DNA of 64,000 bases from Aplectana chamaeleonis (GCA_029168955.1 JAPDOI010000106.1:581001-645000), one strand, 5' to 3'; shown: positions 47,001 through 56,527, numbered from the stretch's first letter. The notes: a model not told the origin generated them from the letters alone. Translations and numbers: made by a program.

Positions 47001-50000
47001 CCCCGAAATCATTCGTTTCTGAAAGAAAATATTTTCGCGGTCCTTTCCAAAGAAACTTCTCTCCGCAAGGTGCAGCGAAACTTTGAGGAGTAATTGTACT
47101 AGTAAAATTCATCTCCGCAATGCTGTTCGGTTCGCAAAGTGCCCGCTGATTGCGAAAGCGTGCTGCGGCGCGGTCGCGAGGATCCTCAAGCAGGGTTGTG
47201 GGTTCACCCGGGCGGTTTTTGCCTTTGGTGAGCGGGTGATCCCACCGCCCAGGTGATCTCACACCCCTGCCTGAGGATACTCGCAACCGCGCAACAGCAC
47301 GCTTTCGCAATCAGCTTGCACTTTGCGGATTGAACGCGAATGCGTAGATAAATTGTAATAGAAGTGCAATCTATATTTTTTTCATGAATTGAATGCAGGT
47401 GGGACAATCTCGAGATTTGTGCAGGTCGAATTCTCGACCTACTTAATTTGAGGTTTTGAGTTTTTCGCAACATAATTCCGACTTTCCAGGAAGTTTCCAA
47501 CTTTCAAACGAAGATTTTGCAAATCTCTATGTGCAAAACTCTACTCTGTTTGCAAAACTTTGCGAAGCAACTAATGCATAAAGAAAAATTAGAGCTAGCC
47601 CTTCTATCAATTGTACAATTAAAATTCAAGATGCAAAACTAGTTGAGGGGGGCCACTCAAGATTTACCCATAGAAATGAAGAGATTCATCCATGAAATGA
47701 GAAATTTTTTTCGTTATCGGATATTTGATTACCTTATCACTCGTAATTTCCTAAAAGTTACATAGAATTAGATCAATTTTGAAAAGCAGTATCTTTCTTG
47801 AGTTCCGAGCGGCCACCTTCAATCAATTGGCCACAAACCCAAAGCTTCGCCGTGCTTTGCCGCGCACAACCTTATCAAAAAACGACTTCAAAAATAATTA
47901 CATTAAGAAAATAAGTGACTTCAGGGAATTTTGGTTCACAAAACTCATTATTACGTAGGAATTTGAGCTGTGAATATGACAGCGTTTTCAGGATCCAAAA
48001 AAATCTATTCAAAAAGTTACAAGCATCGGACTTTTTTTTGCCAATTTTGACAAATGCTCGTTTTTACTAAATTTGGCGCGTTTTTTGTATACCGTGCGTT
48101 GTTGTTTGAACTTGCTCTTTTCGCTGCTCTATGTAGCATTCGTCATGTAGTATCCGCTTGGCCAAGCGTCAAACGACGGGCCAGCTTCGCCGGCCACCCA
48201 CTATGTAGTATTGTTGTTATGTTTATTTACGCTGCATAAGGCATACGCAATATAGAACAAAAAAGGAAAAAAAACTAACCCAACAAAACTAATACGAGTA
48301 ATACACAATTCAGTAATGCCCCACGGCTCTCACCATGACACTATGAAGAGAGAAAAAGGTAATGTAACTACGGCTTCAAAATAGAAGAAGAAATAGTATT
48401 TTTAAAAGATTTAAGTGAATGCGGAAGAACTGTGGTCTTAGTCAGCTTGAGGTAAATGGAGCCAGCTCTGTTAATGAAACAATTAGATCTTATGGAGGTT
48501 TTAGCCCTCCCGAACCAAATCTTGTTCCCTGAGCCACGAGTGATGGACGGAACTAATTTGAAGAAGTGATCCTTGCTGACCTTGGTTTTACCTAGGAGAA
48601 TTTTATGAACCACAACCACATCAAATAGTTGCCTGCGAGTGACTAGTGATGGAAGGCCGAAGTAATTATTTCTGATGTTAGCCCTTGGTATCCTGGCATA
48701 TAGAAAACCTCCAGTTCTGAGAAGCAGCTTACGCGTATAATTGTTTTGAACCCTTTCTAATAAAAATATATCTTTCTTTTTAGAAGGATTGAACACTGTT
48801 GTACCGGATTCGAGAATGGGTCGAATATACGTTTTATAAGCAAGGAGTAGAACGTTTTTGTTATTTGTGGTCAAGGCTTTAAAAATCTGATATGTCCTTG
48901 AGATGGCACTTTGCGAAATAATCCTGTAATGTTTAGAGAAACCAAGTCTATTATCGTAATAATAGCCTAAATCACGCACAGAATCTGTCTTGGATATAGG
49001 CGCGCCATCAATTTCATAGGTGGGAATACTACCCTGGGATCCAATTCGCAAATGCAAGGTTTTATGGGGGGTTAAGCCTAACTGCCATGTCTTGGACCAC
49101 TGCACCATTGAATCTATTGATTGCTGAACCTTAGAGTCGTCGTCAGTACAGGACACCTCGCGATAGATCTTGACATCGTCGGCATAAATCTTACATTTAA
49201 CATTTTGAATTTGTAGTATGTCAGGAAGATCGGAGAGGAAAATGTTAAACAGCACAGGGGACAAGACGCCTCCTTGCGGGACGCCGCTGGCTATTTCAAA
49301 AGACCGAGAAAAACTAGATCCGACTTTGACTTGGAAAGTTCTTCCAGTCAAATAATGATTGATCCATTTAATAATTAGGGGATGGAATTGAAGCCGCTGA
49401 ATCTTATGAATAAGTTTCTTATAACTAACACGGTCAAAAGCTTTCTGGAAATCGAAATAGATTACGTCACATTTACTCTTATTGTCCAATACGGAAGTCC
49501 AGTCATTAAAACTTTTTAGGAGATTCCTTTTTTATGGATTTTCCTCTGACAAATCCGTGCTGCTCAGGAGCGAGGACCTCATTGCTTTCTAGATGATCAA
49601 CTAAATGCGGTTTTAGCAATTTTTCAAAAAGGCGACACAAATTTGATGTGATACTGATGGGCCGATAATTTTCGGGGGAGGAGTTTGGAGGTTTTTTGAG
49701 AATCGGCGTAACAAAAGTGTGCTTCCATCTCTTGGGCACCTCGCCGTACATCAGTGACTGATTGAAGAGGTATGACAAAGGCCCATCGATGGGTTGAGCG
49801 ACGTTTTTGATAAACTGAAAAGGAATATAGTCTGGGGTTAAAGAAAAGGATTTTGGAGAATTTATCAATGCTTCGTAGATTTGCATAGGAGTAAATGAAG
49901 GAAAAGAAGTCATAGGATTCTTAACTGGCATTTGGAAATCAGCGTGGAAATCAGTTAAGGGAATTTCATCCTCTAGAAAAGCACTTGAGAATTGTTTGGC

Positions 50001-53000
50001 TAATAGATTGGCTTTATCCTCATCATCGGTGGCAATAACTTGATCCAGTAGCAGACACCCAATACGCCTGGATTCTGACAATCGTTTATTTATTAGCTTA
50101 TAAAGATCGTTTCTTTTCCCCGACTGAATGACCCTTTTCTCGACATTGCGATTAAATTTCCTAAGATGGGTGAGAAAATTGACCGTAAATTTTCTGTATT
50201 GATCCCAACATCCACTGATGCGAGCAGAATTAAACAAGCATAAACGGTGTTGCATCATATTTTCCAAATGAGGCGGAAGGCTTTTGGCAATACCACAGAC
50301 AGCCTTGCGCCAAAATTATTCGTTTGGCTACTTCAAACGATAGGCCGGTTTCGTCGGCCATCCTCTATGTAGATTCGTTTGACGATCGTCTGCCTTTGCG
50401 TACTCGTTTGACGATCGGTTCGTTCGCGAAATTGAGATCCTTACGCCCTTTCGCGCTTCTGCGGGCGTGGAAAATAACGCTTGTTAGGCTATGATGACGT
50501 CAGTGTCTTGGTTGGCTAGAAAATTAGCAGGAAATTGTCAACTAGCAAAAACACATTCGAATTCGTTTTTCTCAGCAACATTCGGAGCGTTTTAAAAAGG
50601 ATAAAGTGGACTTTTTGCGTCGATTCATCACTATGGATGAGACTTGGTTCTGTCACCATGATCCTGAATTGAAACAAGAGGCTTAAGAGTGGCGTGAACC
50701 TGGTTGTTCAGCTTCAGAACGAGTTCGTGTCCGGAAATCGGCCAAGAAGGTTATGGCATCAGTTTTTTGGGATGCGAAAGGAATTTCGTTTGAGGATTTT
50801 TTGCAAGCTGGTGAAACAATTAATTCTGAATATTATTGTAACCTTTCGGACCAGATGAAGGAAAATATTTGTAAAAAAAGGCTGGGTTTACAGAAGAAAA
50901 AAATCCTTTTTCATCAGGACAATGCACCATGTCACAAGAGCATTTTGACAATGGAGGCTTAAGAGTGGCGTGAACCTGGTTGTTCGGCTTCGGAACGAGT
51001 TCGTGTCCGGAAATCGGCCAAGAAGGTTATGGCATCAGTTTTTTTGGGATGCGAAAGGGATTTCGTTTGCGGATTTTTCGCAAACTGGTGAAACAATTAA
51101 TTCTGAATATTATTGTAACCTTTCGGACCAGATGAAGGAAAATATTTGTAAAAAAAAGTCCATGAATTAAAGTTCGAATTGTTGTAGCATCCACCGTATT
51201 CACCAGATTTGGCCCCCAGCGGCTTCCATTTGTTTTCAGAGCTAAAAAAATTTATGCGTGCCAAGCGTTTTTCATCAAATGAAGAGGTCAACGGCTGTCG
51301 ATGCGTATTTTGTAGACCTTCCTGATTCTCACTTTGGGGATGGGATCCATAGACTGGAGGATCTTTGGAGCAAGTGTATCAATGTTCAAGGAGACTAAAC
51401 TGAATAATAAAGTGTATTTTGAACCATAGAATTATGTTTTTCTTATCGAACGACAGGACTTAGTGAACAACCTGGTATCAAGACATGGTTTATAATAGTT
51501 CGCGGATATCTAAGGTAAGCCCTAGTCAGAGGGCCCAAATGTCCTACCTATCAACTGCTAGCTTTGGTGGTTCATCTCAAAGCAAATAGAAGCACATAGA
51601 AAGCCTCAGTGATGAAGATTCTCTCTTAATTTTAGCCTATGATTCGAGAATAGAAGCGTTAGATATTAGATTAGATTAATTACGACATATAAGACGCCGT
51701 GAGAAAAAAGAACAAAATTACAATAATACTAAGCAACCGCAAAAGAATCACGCGATATGCAATAGGGAAATGTTGAGTGAGAAAAAATCCATTCCAATTA
51801 TTTGCTTTCTGATGAACCTGTGAATCACCTAACACTAACTGCTGAGCAACCTCGCTTCAGCAAAACCCTTAAAACCCAAAAATGTTTCAATATGTGCGGT
51901 GTTCTGCATCAATTGGCCGTAAACAGTGGCGGCTCTAATAGCAAAGATATAATTCGTGCTTTTGCCATGTTTTTTTTTTGACATTCCATGTATAAGTACA
52001 TAGCTTCCTAGGAGTTCCCTAATGCTGAAGATGACCTCATTGACACCAGCACCAACGAGCCGGCTATTACACCTCAACCGAAATCGGTGCGTTTGTGAAA
52101 CTGTTTAGCATTTCAGTTCTACGGCGTAGTAGCGGCCAAGTGTCTTGTGTGTCTTCCCATCTCTGAGAGTTCATTTTCCAGGCCACTCCTTCGTTCCAAA
52201 AACAACATCGACGGGGACGCTCTGATCAGTCAACGTTGATTAAACCTGAGGTAAGTGCTTAGTGTCACGAGCTTGTATAAGTTCAAATGCTATAACTGGA
52301 GGCCTCAGGTCCAGAATGGAGTGGCTGATCCAAGGATCATGCGTGTGGCTAATGAGGACGATGAGTCTCCAAGCATGAGGAATAGTCGTTCACACTCAGA
52401 GATCGCGTACAGGAAAATGTCTGATCGACTACGACCTCCGACAAGGAGTAGCGAGATGCCGGCCAATGTACTCGACTATATTGATCATTCATTGCGAGTG
52501 AGTTGCTGCCTACTGCAAGTGTTGTACATTTTAAACTAGTAGTTTTACAGCCAGCTGATCCAATCATCGGTGACCAGGCTTCGGAACAAATCTACAACGA
52601 GCATATTGCTGCCTGTCATGAGCTTTATGACCATGATCTTAGTCTACAACGGGCGCTTGCGGACAAGTGAGTCGACCTAACACAAAGCCGGATTGATGGC
52701 GAATTTCGGTCTTCCCAAAGTTTTGTTTCATTAATATAGTTGGGCTGGGTGAATCCTAAGTTCATGTAATGCCGCAATGCGAATTTTCAGAGTTGTGGCG
52801 CTATACTACGACGCGTATAGTCGCGCTTGATGTAAAGGTTAGCTCTCCGTGCTATCGGTTAACATTTTCCGCTACGCGACCGCCTGCATCGAACCAGGTG
52901 TCTGCAAGTCAGCTTCAGTTCATCCTGGAACCATACAATTAATAAGACGTTTTTTCTTCAGTGTCTATGAAAATCTATAATATCAATGGGCGTCGGCTTG

Positions 53001-54892
53001 TCGTGGCTGCTCATCGACACCGACTACCGCTTGCTCGAAGTTGCTACAGACATCGAGGGCACCGTGAGATGGATCTGAAGTCAATTTCATGCCGCACAGA
53101 GCAGCAGCTTCTGATCCAAAGAAAATCGAAAATCTTCATTATTGATTTTTTCCATCGAAAAGGGTGAAAACGAAAAATAATCGAAAAACGAAAAATGCAC
53201 ACCTCTGGTCTTCAGGGAAAAACTATGAAAACCTAGAAATCAAACGGTTTAGTGCTCAGTAATTTTAATATTAAAACCAATTGTAATAAAAATAACAAAC
53301 ATACCACAAATAAAAATGAACTTTTTAATCCAAGGCGAATCAAGGGGGAAGCTAACCTTCTTACTTCAATGCACCAGAGAATATAGTTGAAAAATATGAT
53401 AATCAAAGGAATACCTCCAAAATTAGCTGTCCCACCAAGCACAGTTAAGCACGCGGTGCGACTGCACGCGACGGAAGGCGCGCGTCTCTCCTAGCCCACT
53501 ATGGTTGCTCCAGAGATTGTTTACACCAAGGAAAACCATAAAAGCTGGTAATATTGATAGGTTATTTGAACTCTCTGAGAGCAATACAGTCTCAAAAAAT
53601 TACAGACAGAAGCGCTAAAAATTTTGGCGAAGCGTGTTTATTGATTTTTTTCACGACTTCTGTGAATTTGCATTCTCGGTCTTTTGCCCAACCGTTCTAG
53701 CCACCAAATTTTAAAGTTGAGTATTATGGACAAGTTCCTTCTCAGCGATGTTCTTCTTATTCATTTTCTAGTTTTTTTTTTAAATTCGGTTTTTTTCATT
53801 TTTATTTTTTCCTGAAAAAAAAGTATATTATTGTCTAGAAATCCATCGAGTTGGACCTAGAAAATTGGTTTTATAAGGACAATAATTGCCCTCCATCGAG
53901 AAACGCTGGGGCCTATCCCTGAGGAGGACTAAATGTCCTGTAAACTTTGGCGTCATTGAGATTTTGTTTTGAAGTAAATAGCGCTCGAAAGTGCCCATCA
54001 ATGAGGACTCACACTGAATTTCAAAATAAAATTTTGTAAGTATCTCTGTTATCCGAGTTAAAAAAACATCTAATATGAAATAATTGGCGTTTTCGAATGG
54101 TGCCGTCGAGCCTGCGATAACTAAGCCGGGCGGCGCTGAGTTGAAGCGGGCGCGGCTTGTAGCAGAAGGCCCCTCTACTGATATTCAGGTGACTTGGCTG
54201 ACCCGATGCCCACATCGTAGCATATTTCGACTTTTTCATTCTCTAATTGACAGGATTGCGGGCAGAAGGCTGGCGAAATCAAATGAATAACAGTGGAGAG
54301 GGCAATCTGATACATGTTGCGCGGGCGCGCCGCACCCGCTTCAACTCAGCGCCGGCCGGCTTAGTCATCGCAGGCTTGATTGTATATCATATTTTTGCAA
54401 AAGATCAATGCTGAAGTTTTTTAAACAACTGATACTGTCGGGTGGCTGAGAACTGTATATTTTTTTTAAATTTTAGGCACAACGCGGTAATGAATCTTGC
54501 CCATATGGAAGAGTATCGAAAATTAGCAGAAAAGAAGGTACAGTCAAGTCCGTGGCTTGCTTCCTTAAGAAAAAAACATGTAAATCTCACCCGCGGCTGG
54601 CACGGGCGGTTTAATTCTCACCGGCGGCTGAAGGTATGGTAAGCTGATCAGCTGCGCTCTTCTCTCGGCCTGAATCAATTAGTGGGCCGGCGCACTCGAC
54701 CGCCGCGCCAGCCGCGGGTGTTATTTAAATGTTTTTTCTTCAGGAAATAAGCACGGACCTAACTCTACACAACTTCTCTTTGGGTGATAATAATAAATTG
54801 TTTTCAAGTCTTCATTGAAATGTTTTGTTTTGCAGCGGCAATTGGAGCAACTCAGGGATGACGCTCTGAAGAAGATCCAACAACACTCATAG
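32064..54892 (+). CDS. MAP3K7: TAK1/MAP3K7-family protein kinase (MOM-4-like)
   Basis: Eleven exons join in phase: 32064-32159, 35548-35726, 35816-35939, 37190-37387, 39436-39558, 39617-39689, 52182-52250, 52309-52497, 52551-52666, 54477-54537, 54836-54892 (TAG), giving 428 residues; the first exon(s) upstream are not established. Kinase landmarks in order: Gly-rich loop GEGTYGQV, IAVKYG Lys, REAKVIL Glu, HRDLKLQN catalytic loop (split by an intron after the second nt of Asn), CDFGT, TMAPE, CDIYSFGIIMWQII, and LRPPKL with CWHDDPDKRPSSEEL, which are TAK1-like. The tail (SEQIYNEHIAACHELYDHDL to QLEQLRDDALKKIQ) aligns with the C-terminal TAB2/3-binding helix of TAK1. TAK1 relays TGF-beta, IL-1 and, in C. 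elegans, Wnt/POP-1 signals. Nematodes have several TAK1 paralogues, so exact orthology is open. The usual Trp before MAPE is Thr here. Intron 6 spans 12.5 kb. Confidence 0.85.
32629..32932. mobile_element. Inverted-repeat element in kinase intron 1
   Basis: GGTTAATCCGGGGTCAAGCG begins it and the complement CGCTTGACCCTGGGTTAATC ends it; the arms are about 25 bp. Confidence 0.6.
33098..33570 (+). mobile_element. tRNA-derived SINE, copy 1
   Basis: A tRNA-like fold sits at 33164-33237: D arm GTGT...ACAC, T arm GCGGGTTCGAATCCTGC with a consensus B box, and an acceptor stem with six of seven pairs. Position 33 is C rather than T and the anticodon loop reads CCGGAAA, so it is unlikely to be a working tRNA. 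The upstream GATTGCTGTTGTGC and downstream ACCATGCCATAAAAAGGCAT blocks recur around the second copy at 34912-35125, which shows a dispersed SINE rather than a lone tRNA gene. Confidence 0.6.
33843..34210. mobile_element. MITE family I copy 2, split by a family B insertion
   Basis: The family I left arm (GTCCATGGCTTG...GGCCCGCTATTAGATTCAGG) runs to 34018. A complete family B element follows (34019-34171), and the family I right end (TCGAGGAAGCAAGCCACGGACC) resumes. Confidence 0.7.
34019..34171. mobile_element. MITE family B, copy nested in family I
   Basis: Termini GGGGCTTTCAGAGTGGCGTC and GACGTCACTCTGAAAGCCCC are intact. The insertion post-dates the host MITE. Confidence 0.75.
34455..34745 (-). 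pseudogene. LINE ORF2 3'-end fragment
   Basis: The minus strand encodes a remnant with ARSTLASLRCGHSPML followed by CPDCGNPDHTTEHLINC. This matches the C-terminal Cys/His region of the LINE at 43165-43640 and 45250-46129. It is truncated and frameshifted. Confidence 0.65.
34912..35125 (+). mobile_element. tRNA-derived SINE, copy 2
   Basis: It shares GATTGCTGTTGTGCC, GGTAACACTCTCGCCCG and ACCATGCCATAGAAAAGCAT with copy 1. The tRNA-like part (about 34975-35045) has a damaged B box (GGTCCGAGTTC), and the central region present in copy 1 is deleted. Confidence 0.6.
37062..37141. repeat. Heptad-rhythm tract with CGCACATC end
   Basis: GTTAGTC heptads (complement ACGACTA) recur at about 7-bp steps and end at CGCACATCC. 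A short related piece, CGTTACTCGTTAGTCGTTA, lies at about 36091-36109. Confidence 0.55.
37755..39120. repeat. Degenerate 42-bp repeats related to the CRE satellite
   Basis: At 37767-37810 the phrase GGACGTCGTGAAAGTGTGCC then GGGCTTCAGAAGG is a close relative of the satellite unit at 19-22 kb. From about 38530 to 39120, units such as GTGTGCAG...GGCTTCAGAA recur with a 42-bp step but are heavily diverged. The TTAA MITE 37862-38400 separates the two parts. Confidence 0.55.
37862..38400. mobile_element. TTAA-type MITE family M, copy 2
   Basis: AGGCAGTGTTCACGAC at the left and GATCGTGAACACTGCCT at the right; the flanks are TTAA and CTAA. Interior blocks (AAGAAACAGAAATC, TCCTCCGAACCACCAAAC) resemble partial copies near 5820-6120 and 40500-40900. 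Confidence 0.7.
39811..40009. mobile_element. Foldback MITE with TA flanks
   Basis: ACTGTCGTTTTCGGAGCCAA and its complement TTGGCTCCGATAACGACAGT form the ends, with inner ATGATGATAATCG/CGATTATCATCATG pairs. A TA flanks each end. It lies 122 bp into the long kinase intron. Confidence 0.7.
41106..41384. mobile_element. MITE family C, copy 1
   Basis: Termini CTGTGCTTCTCTGGGCC and CCCAGATAAGCACA enclose long GACACGCTTTGCGGCCGCAC inverted arms. The TA target site is visible. Copy 2 is at 61193-61464. Confidence 0.75.
41425..41796. mobile_element. MITE family S, copy 1
   Basis: AGCCATGTTTTGATTGCA and TGCAGTAAAAACATGGCT are the ends. Inner blocks (TCGCTGCCATCATGG, GAATCGCTGCCGCTGC-type) recur in copy 2 at 42315-42798. 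Confidence 0.65.
42078..42121 (+). repeat. GA microsatellite
   Basis: A nearly pure (GA)n run of about 40 bases within the long kinase intron. Confidence 0.9.
42315..42798. mobile_element. MITE family S, copy 2
   Basis: AGCCATGTTTTGACTGCA and its perfect complement TGCAGTCAAAACATGGCT are the ends. Confidence 0.7.
43165..43640 (+). pseudogene. LINE ORF2 3'-end fragment with (AAG)n tail
   Basis: The frame at 43180-43600 encodes the C-terminal region of the same LINE family (VDVQRWTEAQQERLRFLR, RARCTLASKRCGHFP, then CPDCGSQGHTTPHLFSC). It is truncated at the 5' end. An AAGAAGAAGAAGA tail follows at about 43624. Confidence 0.7.
43960..44622 (+). repeat. Decayed repeats resembling the start of a BTB/POZ domain
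   Basis: About seven segments share TTTCA(T/A)(A/G)AACAAC followed by a block that translates to FINNGEPCDIVLVVKGHK in the best copy (about 43967). This resembles the first strands of BTB domains (F..N...CDV.L.V....). All are broken by stops and shifts. The array resumes at 46142 beyond the LINE insertion. Confidence 0.4.
44635..46129. pseudogene. Twin-primed (5'-inverted) LINE insertion
   Basis: The right part (45250-46129, plus strand) encodes the 3' half of a reverse-transcriptase ORF (KAILHPALEYAAPVWQ, LQRWHDSQQERLRLLREEH, RARCTLASLRCGHS) and ends in an AAGAAGAAG tail. The left part (45175-44635, minus strand) encodes upstream RT motifs: ALDLTKAFDKVNHG, AAGVPQGGVLSPALFS, VAYADDMTIM. Both parts are flanked by the same 12-bp ATACTCGTCGTG at 44623-44634 and 46130-46141. 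This arrangement is the signature of twin priming during target-primed reverse transcription. The sequence type resembles Jockey/I-group non-LTR elements. Frames are broken; it is not functional. Confidence 0.8.
46142..46480. repeat. BTB-like repeat remainder and a short duplication
   Basis: From 46142 the array interrupted by the LINE continues (ACAACGGTGAGCTATGTGAT). At 46296-46400 a phrase AAGGC(A/T)TATACGGCCTC(C/T)TT occurs twice about 85 bp apart. Confidence 0.45.
46845..48079. mobile_element. Long foldback element (about 1.2 kb) with nested MITE
   Basis: The left arm contains TGTAAAAACGGGGAGC, AAAGTCCGATGCTTGTA, TTTTGGATCCTGAAAAC and ACAGCTCAA; the right arm carries the complements in reverse order, ending CGTTTTTACTAAATTTGGCG. 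Another foldback (47126-47335) sits inside. Confidence 0.65.
47126..47335. mobile_element. MITE nested in the long foldback
   Basis: TTCGCAAAGTGC...TGATTGCGAAAGCGTGCTG is complemented at the right by CAGCACGCTTTCGCAATCAG...GCACTTTGCGGA. Confidence 0.65.
48368..50267 (-). pseudogene. CR1-type LINE reverse transcriptase, one frameshift
   Basis: Two minus-strand frames (50267-49506 and 49489-48368) together cover most of an RT domain and the C-terminal region. Motifs in order: TPILKKPPNSSPENYRPISI, QHGFVRGKS, DVIYFDFQKAFDRVSY, ASGVPQGGVLSPVLFNIFLS, KIYADDVKIY, LRDLG-type VRDLGYYYDN. The frames are separated only by a +1/-1 slip in the A-run near 49530. No apurinic endonuclease domain is present upstream, so the element is 5'-truncated near 50.3 kb. 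It lies antisense inside the long kinase intron. Good coding preservation points to a recent insertion. Confidence 0.85.
50585..51476 (+). pseudogene. Mariner transposase relic with internal duplication
   Basis: The remnant encodes TMDETWFCHHDPE (first Asp), SVFWDAKGI, HQDNAPCHKS (second Asp) and YSPDLAPSGFHLF, typical mariner family landmarks; the usual Asp of PSDYHLF is Gly. A segment of about 276 bp (from GCTTAAGAGTGGCG at 50681) is repeated at 50957. An extra T in the second copy shifts its frame. The right end CGAACGACAGGACTTAGTGA resembles a mariner terminal repeat; no matching left end was found. Confidence 0.8.
53118..53208. repeat. Heptad-rhythm tract with TGCACACCTCTGG end
   Basis: CGAAAAA heptads (TCGAAAAACGAAAAA and neighbours) end at TGCACACCTCTGG (53196-53208). 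It lies in kinase intron 9, before exon 54477. Confidence 0.6.
54109..54376. mobile_element. Foldback MITE with GC-rich arms
   Basis: GAGCCTGCGATAACTAAGCC and the complement GGCTTAGTCATCGCAGGC enclose GCGCTGAGTTGAAGCGGG/CCGCTTCAACTCAGCGC. Confidence 0.7.
54545..54765. mobile_element. MITE family I, copy 3
   Basis: It has the GTCCGTGGCTTGCTTCCTTA and TCACCCGCGGCTGGC arms of family I. It starts eight bases after kinase exon 54477-54537 and nearly fills the last intron. Confidence 0.75.
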
Positions 54893-54984
54893 AGTGATTC
54901 TAGCTAGTCTAGTGATCGAGGTGTTCGATGTCTGGTCTGAATTTTCTTGCCTCAGTCTGCTTGAGCCGCAGCAGCAGTGTATAT

Positions 54985-55211
54985 CCTCTGGTTCCGGGCC
55001 TGATTTAGTGTGTGCAATTGCGTACTTGCGTCGTGGGTGCACAACGCATCGCGATCAAAGGACGAGAAAAAAAAACCTTGAAAATGTAGAAAAAAGCGCA
55101 CACGATCAGCTGATGAGGGGCGGGAGCGAAAGCTTGTACTAAAGCGATGCGTCTCGCCCCCACGACGCAAGTCCGCAATTGCACACACTAAATCAGGCCG
55201 GGAACCAGAGG
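54985..55211. mobile_element. MITE at the kinase 3' end
   Basis: CCTCTGGTTCCGGGCCTGAT and its complement AATCAGGCCGGGAACCAGAG form the ends, with TTGCGTACTTGCGTCGTGGG-type inner arms. It starts about 90 bp after the kinase stop codon and may be transcribed as 3' UTR. Confidence 0.7.
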
Positions 55212-56238
55212 GTAAGTATTGATGTAGCCGAGTGCCAGTTGTATATAATAGTGTGTAACGGTGTGCAACGAGTGTACTACTGGATTCACTTGAAAACCTG
55301 TATAGATGACAATTTTATAATAAATGTTGCGTATGGCATTTGTGGGATGTTTGTGATTGCAATTGGTTATGGAACGCCATTTATCTTTGAAGTGGTTTGG
55401 TCTGCTGTCGGAAATTGCAAGTGTCAAGTTTTCGTTCTCTGTTTTTCTATCGCAGACGGCTCAGAAATATCCCGTCTGGAAGTGTTAAAATGCGAGACTT
55501 TTGTGTTGAAATGGTGTCGAATTTGAGAGGCGCCTATGTGAAGCTAGGATCGCCCCCGTTTTTCATGATAATAACCACATAAAGTCACATCAAAACCTTC
55601 GTCTCTCGTGCGTGATCGTTGAGCCACACCACTGGTGCGCTCAATGGCGAACGTGACACACATGTGGCTGCACTTTGTGTTGTGTCATTATGGGTGCAGT
55701 TGCGTTTCAGTTGTTGTCATAAGAAGTTCACCCTTTCCTGAATGTTCTCGAGTGCAAAGACCCGCTGGCTTCCATCAATGATGAAATCGTCAGCTTTAGT
55801 GCTCCATTTGAGTCACTCAACTGCAGTCGTCACTTTTTCATTAACAGAACTATGCCCATTTTTGGGAAACGGTGGAAATCATCCAATTTCTTCCAGTTGT
55901 ACATCATTCAAAAATTTCATTCGAGTAAAAATTGAGCTGGGTGATCGTACATGTAGCGCTTCCTGATGGGTTGGATACCTTTCGATTCCTTCCGTTAGGT
56001 TAATTTGCACTGCAATTAGCATTTTTCTGTTCCGTTATGTTGCTTTTCTCGTTTCCATGGTTCAACTTCCTAGGGTTTATTCGTATTTTGCGGTTGTTTT
56101 GACTACTTAGGCTTGCCTATGTAATAAATAATAATAATAAAAATACGGCCCCATGTCATCGTTTAAGAAGCCGCTACGCTCGCGGAATGCGCTGGAACGA
56201 GGGGGTAACAACTATTGATCGATTGAGAGCTCGTCAAA

Positions 56239-56527
56239 TATACTCTGTTTATCTTTAATTGCACAAAAAAACGGTCCGCCAATAGTCCTCTGATGGGCCG
56301 GCTAGTACTGTAGTTTACGTCCACTACGCGTTCTCGGCAGACCCGGGTGTGCACAGTGGCAGGGTGGGTGGCCGAGTGACGGCATTGATGAATCGATCGC
56401 TCAGCACACCCCGGTGCACACCCGGGTCTGCCGAGAACGCGTCGTGGACGTAAACTACGGTACTAGCCGGCCCATTAGAGGACTATTGGCGGACCGTTTT
56501 TTGTGCAATTAAAGATAAACAGAGTAT
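56239..56527. mobile_element. Foldback MITE with arms of about 115 bp
   Basis: The ends ATACTCTGTTTATCTTTAAT and the complement ATTAAAGATAAACAGAGTAT, plus the inner GTAGTTTACGTCCACTACGC and AGACCCGGGTGTGCAC blocks, pair with very few mismatches. This suggests a recent insertion. Confidence 0.8.
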
